In this document: one piece after another, positions 1 to 5,437 of the stretch
Layout: each line of letters opens with the position of its first letter
Position numbering within the stretch: the first letter of the stretch is position 1
Source of the DNA: Desulfobulbus sp.
Lineage (GTDB): Bacteria; Desulfobacterota; Desulfobulbia; Desulfobulbales; Desulfobulbaceae
Direction: 5' to 3'
Length of the DNA stretch: 6,993 nt
NCBI GenBank assembly: GCA_028684915.1
Contig: JAQUEZ010000302.1
Span: 1-6,993 of the forward strand
The notes under the pieces: generated by a model
What the model was told of the DNA's origin: nothing
Databases searched by the model: none
Seen by the model: the letters and a program-made list of their open reading frames with translations, nothing else
Position numbers and translations under genes: made by a program

Positions 1-143
1 ATAATCAATATGTTACATCAATACTCCGCTATCCTTATTGCCTGCGATCAAATTTTCTTCACCTACGGCCGTTATAATAACACTCTGATTTATCGATATT
101 TTTTAATTTCCGTTCAGGCACTATTTAGCTTGATGAACGCCTG
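1..143. other. AT-rich intergenic stretch
   Basis: No gene is supported here. One frame is open from the left edge to base 163, but it has no ribosome binding site and runs into the loop of a strong hairpin, so I do not call it. A perfect TATAAT lies at 73-78 with no good -35 box at the right distance. The inverted pair CAGGC (115-119) and GCCTG (139-143) sits directly against the hairpin at 144-172. Confidence 0.6.
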
Positions 144-178
144 GCCCGTTTTCTCTTTTTGAGGAAACGGGCTTTATA
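144..178 (+). terminator. Strong hairpin, probable intrinsic terminator
   Basis: Bases 144-155 pair with 161-172 through 12 pairs (one G-U wobble) around a TTTTT loop. On the + strand the stem is followed by TTTATATAT, a weak U-tract; on the minus strand no T-run follows. It would end a transcript arriving from the left, either from a gene outside the window or from a short RNA started near base 85. A 5' regulatory stem is the alternative. Confidence 0.55.
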
Positions 179-186
179 TATATAAG
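159..186 (+). promoter_or_regulatory. Candidate sigma-70 promoter for the 501-830 gene
   Basis: TTGAGG (159-164) and TATAAG (181-186) are separated by 16 bases and match the sigma-70 consensus at 4/6 and 5/6. The -35 part overlaps the hairpin at 144-172. A start near base 193 would give a leader of about 300 bases before the gene at 501, which would include the structured region at 389-466. This is a motif match only, in a locally AT-rich stretch where such matches are common. Confidence 0.28.
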
Positions 187-388
187 CGGCCAGCACAGCG
201 CTTCTTTTGATTGTTTCTTCGCTTCCGCGTTCCTAGGTTGGTCGGTGCCGTCTCCAGCTTGCTTTCACATTGATGAATCCGAGCAACCGTACAATCTGCC
301 GTGTCGGGGAAGGAGGATCGGGACAAGCCCGTCAAAAGAATAGCGACGAAAAGTCAAAGGGGCAACGTCTTTGGGGCCGCCTTGTCGT

Positions 389-497
389 GGTGAAAGGGGA
401 AAAGAGGCGTTTACTCCCCCGGTTTGCCGAGATAATTTGGCAACCTTTCGCCTTGAGGGGAGTAAGAGCTTCCCTATCAATCAGAGCATAAGGAGTA
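389..497 (+). promoter_or_regulatory. Candidate cis-regulatory leader RNA with alternative pairings
   Basis: Several complementary segments share bases. GGTGAAAGG (389-397) pairs with CCTTTCGCC (444-452), 9 pairs with one G-U. TTACTCCCC (411-419) pairs with GGGGAGTAA (457-465), 9 Watson-Crick pairs. GGTTTGCC (421-428) pairs with GGCAACC (439-445), with one bulge. In addition TACTCC (412-417) is complementary to GGAGTA at 492-497, which contains the GGAG core of the ribosome binding site of the next gene. Segment 411-419 can therefore act as an anti-Shine-Dalgarno strand, and 457-465 as its decoy. The two 9-pair stems interleave, so they form either a pseudoknot or two exclusive states. I recognise no known riboswitch class. 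Confidence 0.45.
490..495 (+). promoter_or_regulatory. Ribosome binding site of the 501-830 gene
   Basis: AAGGAG lies five bases before the ATG at 501 and fixes that start. The overlapping GGAGTA (492-497) is complementary to TACTCC at 412-417 in the leader. Confidence 0.8.
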
Positions 498-500
498 CTC

Positions 501-830
501 ATGGCCGGAAAAACCATTCCTAAAGAGATCCAGCGGGAAGTACATAGCCGTATTGAACAGTTCAATCAACAGACGCTCCAGGGCGAATGCCGTTACATCG
601 GACGATTCAAGGGCCTCTATTTATATCTGGACCGAGCCGACTACGGTTACAAGGCGATTCCCATAGCCCGCCTGGAGTTTACCGGTGCTCTTGATGGGTG
701 GGATTTCGTTATCTTTAAATACAGCACGGGTGACTATGACCCGGACGAGGGGATGTTCCCCGGCACCGAGCATCTCGACGGCACCGTCGAGGGGGCGATG
801 CGCTGCGGGCTGGAAGCGTATTCGAATTAA
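501..830 (+). CDS. Hypothetical protein, 109 residues
   Basis: I do not recognise a named family. The ATG at 501 has a good ribosome binding site (AAGGAG, spacing 5) and the frame runs uninterrupted to TAA. The product is soluble-looking and acidic, with no signal peptide or membrane segment. Residues 1-28 look helical and charged. Residues 30-75 alternate aromatic and charged residues, as expected for beta strands (C30, RYIGRF, LYLYLDRADYGYKA, then GWDFVIFKY). The C-terminal part is rich in acidic residues and glycine (GDYDPDEG at 77-84, then PGTEHLDGT) and ends in a helix with C102. It stands alone, preceded by a structured leader that may control its translation and followed by about 550 non-coding bases. 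The start, codon-like composition and clean frame make it very likely a real gene; the function is unknown. Confidence 0.8.
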   Translation: MAGKTIPKEIQREVHSRIEQFNQQTLQGECRYIGRFKGLYLYLDRADYGYKAIPIARLEFTGALDGWDFVIFKYSTGDYDPDEGMFPGTEHLDGTVEGAMRCGLEAYSN

Positions 831-1371
831 CATCTCTGTCCTCAGATGGATCCGCGAGCAATGTATTGCCTACACGCCCTCTTTGTATCGGAGAACGATC
901 CTGTAACGAGGCCACCTACCGCGAGGTTGTCGAAAAATGGTTTGAAGCACAGTGGTGCAGCCGGGCTGCCGCCAACCCGTTCGTCTTTCCCAGGTCAGCC
1001 GGTTTCTCGCTGATCCCGCCCTGGAAAATCCCCAATGGCGACGGATAGTAGCGAAAAGTCATCCGAGGAATAGAATACAACCAACGCTGCAATCGTCCGT
1101 ACCCCCGAGTTACGCGCCCGTCAGGATTCGTCCTTTGCAAAGAGCCGCTTGCAGGTCGTCGGCATGGGCGTTGAAAAGGTGCTTATAGGGAGTGGCAGGG
1201 CAGTAGTGCCCACAAGGCAAGGGCTGGCTGATGCCTAGCTCTGGGGGGAGTTGGTGCCCAGGAATAGAGAGACGCAAATAAACGGCTTTTTTTCTCTTTG
1301 TCGGGGTGTATAAACAGAGGGGCAGTATGTTGTGCCGCCGTTGTTGAACATGAGCGTATAACTGACTGGAT
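831..1371. other. Long intergenic region with small hairpins
   Basis: No frame here combines a ribosome binding site with a convincing protein. Visible structure is limited: CATCT/AGATG just after the stop at 830 without a T-run; GGGCA (1198-1202) with TGCCC (1207-1211); CTGGG (1241-1245) with CCCAG (1257-1261); and a T7 run at 1287-1293 with no stem directly before it. TATAAA at 1309-1314 and TATAAC at 1357-1362 are possible -10 boxes for the transporter gene, but neither has a good -35 box. It could hold remnants of a decayed gene, but I cannot identify one. Confidence 0.5.
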
Positions 1372-1383
1372 TTGGGAGGGGGG

Positions 1384-2619
1384 ATGATACGAGGTTGTAT
1401 CGGTATTGCGGTGCTGTTGTCGCTGGCCTGGTTCATGAGTGAAAATCGGCGCGCTTTGTCCTGGAGGCTGGTTCTATCCGGCTTGCTGCTTCAGGTGCTG
1501 ATAGCTGTTTTGATGCTGAAGGTGCCCGTTTTTCGCCAGGTCTTTGTTCAACTCAATGCGGTGGTGCTGGCCTTCCAGGAGGCGACCATCGCCGGCACCT
1601 CCTTTGTCTTCGGCTATGTGGGCGGCGGTCCTTTGCCCTTTGCCGAGACCCGCCCCGGCGGCTCTTTTACCCTGGCCTTCCAGGCACTGCCCCTGGTGCT
1701 GGTCATCGGGGCTCTGACCGGGTTGCTCTATTATTGGCGTATTTTGCCCCGGGTGGTGCGCACCTTTTCCTGGTGTCTGCAGAAAACCATGGGGGTAGGC
1801 GGCGCTCTTGGAGTGGTCGCGGCCGGAAACGTCTTTCTTGGGATGATCGAGGCGCCGCTTCTGATTCGGCCCTATCTGCTGCGGCTGACCCGGAGCGAAC
1901 TTTTTGCGATGATGGCTGTTGGGCTCTCTTGCATCGCTGGCACCATGCTGATGCTCTATGCCACCCTGCTGAAAGATGTGATCCCCGATGCCTTCGGCCA
2001 TATTCTCACCGCCTCCATTATTCACGCCCCTGCAGCCCTGGTTTTGGCAGCGATCATTATCCCGGAAACCGAGCAACAGACCATAGGCGGCGAGATCGTC
2101 CGATCCGAGGCTACCAGCGCCATGGATGCCCTGGCCAAGGGCACCTGGGATGGCCTGCAATTACTGTTTAACATTGTCGCCATTTTGATTGTTTTTGTTG
2201 CCCTGGTGAAGCTCTGTAATATCAGCCTGGGAGCACTGCCGGATGTCGCAGGTGCCCCCTTAACCTTGGAGCGCATCCTTGGTGCGGTCATGGCGCCGGT
2301 TGTTTGGTTGATCGGCGTTCCCTGGACAGAGGCTAAAACCGCCGGGGCTCTGATGGGGACCAAGGTGGTGCTCAACGAGCTCCTCGCCTATATCGAGATG
2401 GCCAAACTGCCGGTCACAGCCCTGGGGCATCATTCCCGGATCATTCTTACGTACGCCATGTGCAGCTTTGCCAATTTGGGTAGTCTGGGTATTCTCATCG
2501 GCGGTCTGGGGGCGCTGTGTCCGGATCGGAGAAGCGAAATCGCCGCCATGGGCCTCAAGGCACTGCTGGCCGGACTCCTGGCTTCGCTGATGACCGGGGC
2601 CATTGTCGGCATGCTCTGA
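1384..2619 (+). CDS. Concentrative nucleoside transporter (CNT/NupC family)
   Basis: This 411-residue inner-membrane protein should import nucleosides driven by a proton or sodium gradient. It is hydrophobic throughout and close to the usual length of bacterial NupC-type proteins. The N terminus (GIAVLLSLAWFMSENRRALSWR) has the family layout. The hallmarks are re-entrant loop HP1 (GNVFLGMIEAPLLIRPYL, 148-165), SELFAMM (171-177), HP2 (GTKVVLNELLAYIE, 325-338, with N331 and E332) and SFANLGSLGI (361-370, with N364 and S367). E156, E332, N364 and S367 match substrate-contacting positions recalled from the Vibrio cholerae CNT structure, but the Gln-Thr before the HP1 glutamate is Met154-Ile155 here. 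I chose ATG 1384, preceded by GGGAGGGGGG; a TTG at 1372 in the same frame lies upstream of that site and is unlikely. Substrate range is not predictable from sequence. Confidence 0.93.
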   Translation: MIRGCIGIAVLLSLAWFMSENRRALSWRLVLSGLLLQVLIAVLMLKVPVFRQVFVQLNAVVLAFQEATIAGTSFVFGYVGGGPLPFAETRPGGSFTLAFQALPLVLVIGALTGLLYYWRILPRVVRTFSWCLQKTMGVGGALGVVAAGNVFLGMIEAPLLIRPYLLRLTRSELFAMMAVGLSCIAGTMLMLYATLLKDVIPDAFGHILTASIIHAPAALVLAAIIIPETEQQTIGGEIVRSEATSAMDALAKGTWDGLQLLFNIVAILIVFVALVKLCNISLGALPDVAGAPLTLERILGAVMAPVVWLIGVPWTEAKTAGALMGTKVVLNELLAYIEMAKLPVTALGHHSRIILTYAMCSFANLGSLGILIGGLGALCPDRRSEIAAMGLKALLAGLLASLMTGAIVGML

Positions 2620-2662
2620 ACCCGGCAGCCTTCCTTTTTTCTGGGCGGATGTCGGCTCTTTC

Positions 2663-2691
2663 ATCTCCTTGGAATGGTGGGATTTTTTTTT
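2663..2691 (+). terminator. Weak intrinsic terminator after the transporter gene
   Basis: ATCTC (2663-2667) can pair with GGGAT (2679-2683), including one G-U pair, directly before a run of nine T (2683-2691). The stem is short, but the T-run and the location 44 bases after the transporter stop fit a terminator. Confidence 0.4.
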
Positions 2692-2724
2692 AAGAATACT
2701 CTTATTCAATGGTGGAATTGATTT

Positions 2725-3012
2725 ATGCGAAATATCATTATTGTTACACTGCCGTCTGTTCGCCTCCGTGTGATCGGGTTGTTGTTCGTGGCTGCGACGC
2801 TTATTGCTGGTTGCACCCAGCCCAACAGCTGGACCAAGCCCGGTATCTCCGAAGCTGACTTTGATCGTGATATGCATGGTTGCCGGCGTCAGGCATCCAT
2901 GAGCACCCAATCGTCCCAGGTCGGGGATAGCGGCAACCTGGAGCGATCTGATATGCGTGATCGTTTGATTCGCAGATGCATGGAAGCCAAAGGGTATCGG
3001 CTTAAAGAGTAG
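2725..3012 (+). CDS. Small lipoprotein, 95 residues
   Basis: A predicted exported lipoprotein of unknown function. The N terminus has positive charge (R2, R12, R14), a hydrophobic stretch (17-27) and a lipobox LIAGC with the lipidated Cys at position 30, so the mature protein has about 66 residues. Residue +2 is Thr, not Asp, so by the enterobacterial sorting rule it would go to the outer membrane. The mature part has the pattern of a widespread class of small proteobacterial lipoproteins: an acidic segment with DFDRDMHGCRRQA (C53), a Ser/Gln-rich linker, and a C-terminal RCMEAKGY (C85). C53 and C85 could form a disulfide. The ribosome binding site is poor (GGTGG at 2711-2715). It appears to be a single-gene unit between two terminator-like hairpins. 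Confidence 0.82.
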   Translation: MRNIIIVTLPSVRLRVIGLLFVAATLIAGCTQPNSWTKPGISEADFDRDMHGCRRQASMSTQSSQVGDSGNLERSDMRDRLIRRCMEAKGYRLKE

Positions 3013-3243
3013 GGTTCCTCTTTGTGCGCTTGTCATCGTGCCTTATACTGCTCGCCCAAGGCAATGATTAGATCACCCGATTTGGGCTGGTCGTTGCCTG
3101 TCTGATTTACTCTTTTTTTCCATTACCCCGTATTTTTCCTGACCAGGTGCGGGGTTTCTTCGTTGTTTCAGCACCGAGCCGTTAATCAATTTCGCCGCTC
3201 TCCTCATATTATTTTTTTTGCTTGCAATGAGTGGATGTTCGCT
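3013..3243. other. Intergenic region before the TetR-family gene
   Basis: No gene is supported. GCCCAA (3054-3059) is complementary to TTGGGC (3082-3087), and the adjoining AGGCAA (3059-3064) to TTGCCT (3094-3099), an interleaved arrangement. A T7 run lies at 3113-3119. A terminator-like hairpin follows at 3125-3160. The rest is AT-rich with no recognised motif. Confidence 0.5.
3125..3160 (+). terminator. Terminator-like hairpin
   Basis: ACCCCG (3125-3130) pairs with CGGGGT (3150-3155), and the loop contains a further short CCTG/CAGG match. TTTCTT follows on the + strand. It probably ends transcription from the lipoprotein gene. The loop is long and the T-tract is interrupted, so efficiency is doubtful. 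Confidence 0.4.
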
Positions 3244-3257
3244 GTACCAATTGGTAC
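3244..3257. promoter_or_regulatory. Perfect 14-bp palindrome, likely TetR-type operator
   Basis: GTACCAATTGGTAC reads the same on both strands and lies 86 bases before the start of a TetR-family gene, where autoregulatory operators usually sit. Its half AATTGGT (3249-3255) recurs at 3283-3289, within TTAATTGGTTAA, 34 bases downstream. This suggests a second, weaker site. The assignment to this repressor rests on position only. Confidence 0.5.
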
Positions 3258-3343
3258 GGAAGGTGAACGTGGTTGTGGGTTTAATTGGTTAATAATAAAT
3301 ATTTTTTCCTGTACTTAGTAGTCGGTAAAATGAAATTTTCAGT

Positions 3344-3910
3344 ATGGATACACGAGAACGTTTAGTCAGGAGCGCCCAGGCGTTGCTTTGGGAAAGAGGT
3401 TATGTCGGTACCAGCCCGGCCGCAATTCAGAAACGGGCCGGGGTCGGGCAGGGCAGTATGTATCACCATTTCGCCAGCAAATCGGATCTCGCCTTAGCTG
3501 CGATCCACCGCTGCTCACTGCAGATTCGTTCTCTAGTGGAAAAACAGTTTGCCGGCGAGGGTGCCGCCTATGAGCGGATCGAGAAGTATCTTTTGAGCGA
3601 GCGCAAAGTGTTGCGCGGTTGTCAGATTGGTCGCCTTACCCAGGATCCCGATATCATAGCCAATCCAGTGCTGCGCCATCCGGTTGAAGAAACCTTCACC
3701 TGGGTACGTGGTCGTCTGGTAGATATTCTCACAGAGGGGCAGGAAAACGGAGAGTTCTCCAGGCAATTGGACATGGAGGATGTGGCGGAGATGATCATGA
3801 GCGTGCTCCAGGGAGGTATCGTTCTGGCCCTGGCCGCAGGTGATGAACGTCCCTATTACCGAGCCTGCAAAGGGGTGTTGAGCATGCTGGCCTTGTCAGG
3901 AAAACCTTAA
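3344..3910 (+). CDS. TetR/AcrR-family transcriptional regulator
   Basis: A 188-residue DNA-binding repressor of typical family length. Residues 1-50 are the N-terminal TetR domain: helix 1 (RERLVRSAQALLWERGY), then the helix-turn-helix with TSPAAIQKRAGVGQGSMYHHF at about 23-43 and SKSDLALAAI, all closely matching the family signature. The C-terminal ligand and dimer domain (about 55-185) has GCQIGRLTQDP (92-102), a pattern I associate with the YxaF/LmrA-like branch, and a last long helix with MIMSVLQGGIVLAL. The ATG at 3344 is the first start in the frame and lacks a clear Shine-Dalgarno sequence, so translation may be weak. A perfect palindrome upstream is the probable autoregulatory operator. 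The crotonase gene 98 bases downstream is the likeliest partner, which would make an acyl-CoA or related acid a plausible ligand; this is inference. Confidence 0.93.
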   Translation: MDTRERLVRSAQALLWERGYVGTSPAAIQKRAGVGQGSMYHHFASKSDLALAAIHRCSLQIRSLVEKQFAGEGAAYERIEKYLLSERKVLRGCQIGRLTQDPDIIANPVLRHPVEETFTWVRGRLVDILTEGQENGEFSRQLDMEDVAEMIMSVLQGGIVLALAAGDERPYYRACKGVLSMLALSGKP

Positions 3911-3962
3911 TGAATCCGGTTGGTTACTTCTGATGCGCTGGGCCGGTACATCGTAGTGGCTG

Positions 3963-3981
3963 CGCTCGCAATGAGCGTTTT
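3963..3981 (+). terminator. Small hairpin between the TetR and crotonase genes
   Basis: CGCTC (3963-3967) pairs with GAGCG (3973-3977) around a five-base loop, followed by TTTT. The stem is only five pairs, so it may attenuate rather than end transcription between the two genes. Confidence 0.25.
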
Positions 3982-4008
3982 ACTTACACCATATGGGAGG
4001 AGTGCGTC

Positions 4009-4788
4009 ATGGGATACGAGAATATCGTTGTCAGCGTTGGTGATGATTATGTTGGCGAAATCACACTCAATCGTCCGAGTCAGTTAAACACGTTCACTCT
4101 TGGGCTGGCCAAAGAGCTTGATCGGGCCCTTTGGGAGTTCGAGGGCGACAATAAGGTGCGGGTTGTACTGATCAAGGGGGAGGGCAAGGCCTTCTGCGCC
4201 GGGATTGATGTTAGCTATATCGACGGCAAATCGGTGCAGGAACTGCGTGGCTGGATTGAGTGTATGGAGGCGCCGCTGGTTTCGATCAGCCGAATGAGCA
4301 AACCGGTGATCGCCCAAGTGAGTGGCGTTGCTGCGGCCAACGGTGCCGGGCTGGTGGCGGCGGCGGATCTGGCTATTGCCGGTGCCAAGGCTCGTATCGG
4401 CTTGACTGCGATCAACGTAGGGCTCAACTGTATCGGGCCGGTGGTTCCGGTGTCCAAATCAATCGGTAGAAAGAAGGCCCTGGAAATGCTGTTCTTCGGT
4501 GAATTCGTACAGGCGGAGGAGGCGGCGCGTATGGGGTTGATCAACCGTGTGGTCCCGGATGAGGACCTGGAGCAGGAAGCCCGGAAATGGGCACAGACTC
4601 TGGCCGCCAAGAGTCCGGTCGCCATGCAGATCGCCAAAAAATCGTTCTATTCAGCTGCAGACTCCGACTACTATAAAGCTTTTGATTTCATGAACGAGGC
4701 CTTTGCCCGCTTGTGTTCCACCGAAGATGCCAAAGAGGGCGTGGCCGCCTTTCGTGAAAAACGTCCACCGGTGTGGAAAGAAAAATAA
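4009..4788 (+). CDS. Enoyl-CoA hydratase/isomerase-family (crotonase, ECHDC3-like) protein
   Basis: A 259-residue soluble crotonase-fold protein, expected to bind acyl-CoA. The ATG at 4009 has a strong ribosome binding site (GGGAGGAG, 3995-4002). Family features are NRPSQLNTF (21-29), the first oxyanion-hole segment GKAFCAGID (59-67), the second segment with NGAG (111-114), and a C-terminal helical region ending in KRPPVW. Aligning by eye with rat mitochondrial hydratase, catalytic Glu144 falls on V116 and Glu164 on A134, so both acid/base residues for water addition appear missing. The segment GLTAINVGLNCIGPVVPVSKSIGRKKALEM resembles the ECHDC3-type branch, which also lacks them. It may therefore be a thioesterase-like, isomerase-like or non-catalytic acyl-CoA-binding protein. 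The adjacent TetR-family gene may regulate it. Family assignment is firm; the reaction is not. Confidence 0.92.
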   Translation: MGYENIVVSVGDDYVGEITLNRPSQLNTFTLGLAKELDRALWEFEGDNKVRVVLIKGEGKAFCAGIDVSYIDGKSVQELRGWIECMEAPLVSISRMSKPVIAQVSGVAAANGAGLVAAADLAIAGAKARIGLTAINVGLNCIGPVVPVSKSIGRKKALEMLFFGEFVQAEEAARMGLINRVVPDEDLEQEARKWAQTLAAKSPVAMQIAKKSFYSAADSDYYKAFDFMNEAFARLCSTEDAKEGVAAFREKRPPVWKEK

Positions 4789-4791
4789 AGG

Positions 4792-4957
4792 TTGATGAAC
4801 TCGTAAAAAATCCATCACTCATCTAAGAGATGGCTAAGTAAAAACACAGATATACAAAGAGTAGTGTTTTTTGGGGCGCGAAGGCATACATCAGGTATGT
4901 CGAGTATCGAGAAAAACGCTGCGACGCAGGAAATCGAAGTTTTTACGACGTCATCAA
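4792..4957. repeat. MITE-like element with 18-bp terminal inverted repeats
   Basis: The left end TTGATGAACTCGTAAAAA (4792-4809) and the reverse complement of the right end (4940-4957) agree at 16 of 18 positions, differing only at two adjacent bases. Inside are three small palindromes: CATCT/AGATG (4820-4832), CATAC/GTATG (4885-4899) and CTGCG/CGCAG (4919-4929). The element is 166 bases, starts four bases after the crotonase stop and encodes no credible protein. No clear target-site duplication is visible. From memory, repeats with ends reading TTTTTACGAGTTCATCAA are frequent in deltaproteobacterial genomes, so this is probably one copy of a dispersed non-autonomous family. As RNA it could fold back and protect or end the upstream transcript. 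Confidence 0.7.
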
Positions 4958-5229
4958 ACGTTACCTGTCCTGATCCGTCCTTCACCCGAAAAATCTTCTT
5001 TTTCGACCAAATGACGACCCGTTGTCCTGCTGGCTTTGCTCTCCTCTTCCTGTAAGCAAAAAGGGCAATGGGTCGTTTTCTGTTTTGCCCTCAATCCGTC
5101 AACCAACCAGGCGAAAGCCCCCCATTTTTATCCCGCCAAATGCCCATTCTCCTTTTTCCTTATTTGCGCCACATTTTTTGCGTTATTTATCGATAGGATT
5201 GAGACAGTCCTAAGCAAAGGAGGAACCGT
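4958..5229. other. Intergenic leader of the small membrane protein genes
   Basis: No gene is supported. A longer frame passes through from 5036, but its first part is low-complexity translation with no ribosome binding site. The stretch is pyrimidine-rich, then AT-rich near 5160-5195, where a promoter would be expected, but no good -35/-10 pair is visible. It ends in a very strong ribosome binding site, AAAGGAGG, at 5217-5224. Confidence 0.45.
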
Positions 5230-5382
5230 ATGGAACCAAAAGGATTGCTCTTGGTCACCATGGTCATTGGACTGTTGGTGTTGGCCATTACCGTCGATCT
5301 CGCCACTTCGGACGACACCCCGAAGCATTCCGAAGAGAGGAATGCCGGAAACGGCAAGGATGCCAAACCGCACGGCCAATGA
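5230..5382 (+). CDS. Small single-pass membrane protein, 50 residues
   Basis: ATG at 5230 follows AAAGGAGG at a spacing of five, the best ribosome binding site in the window. The frame gives MEPKGLLLVTMVIGLLVLAI and onward for 50 residues, ending in TGA. Residues 5-22 form one hydrophobic helix. The rest (about 23-50, DLATSDDTPKHSEERNAG and then GNGKDAKPHGQ) is polar, charged and probably disordered. With K4 before the helix, the tail is probably on the periplasmic side, or the helix is an uncleaved signal anchor. The gene lies in a different frame from a longer open frame that covers it, and its length makes it easy to miss. The 163-residue membrane protein starts 55 bases later, so the two may be co-transcribed. 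I do not recognise the family. Confidence 0.75.
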   Translation: MEPKGLLLVTMVIGLLVLAITVDLATSDDTPKHSEERNAGNGKDAKPHGQ

Positions 5383-5437
5383 GTGCGCCCGCTTCTACAA
5401 CAAGAGCAAATTTTGCCTAATCTCTATGGAGGCCGAT

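Noticed and set aside
130..138. TTGATGAAC, shared with the end of the inverted-repeat element
   Set aside because: Only nine bases match and no partner end is nearby, so it is not a second element copy.
1..163. Open frame from the left edge (about 50 residues from an ATG at 10)
   Set aside because: No ribosome binding site, no recognisable protein, and the frame ends inside the loop of the 144-172 hairpin.
270..491. 73-residue open frame before the first gene
   Set aside because: No ribosome binding site, and it lies across the structured leader; composition is not protein-like.
1474..2160. Long minus-strand frame opposite the transporter gene (228 residues)
   Set aside because: It is rich in Gly, His and Gln, a typical shadow of a hydrophobic membrane protein gene on the other strand.
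2260..3036. Minus-strand frame of 258 residues
   Set aside because: It runs antisense to both the transporter and the lipoprotein gene and has no family signature.
4864..5055. 63-residue frame after the crotonase gene
   Set aside because: Lies mostly inside the inverted-repeat element and crosses its right end; no ribosome binding site.
5036..5437. N-terminal extension of the 163-residue membrane protein
   Set aside because: It overlaps the well-supported 50-residue gene in another frame and lacks a ribosome binding site, while the ATG at 5438 has one.
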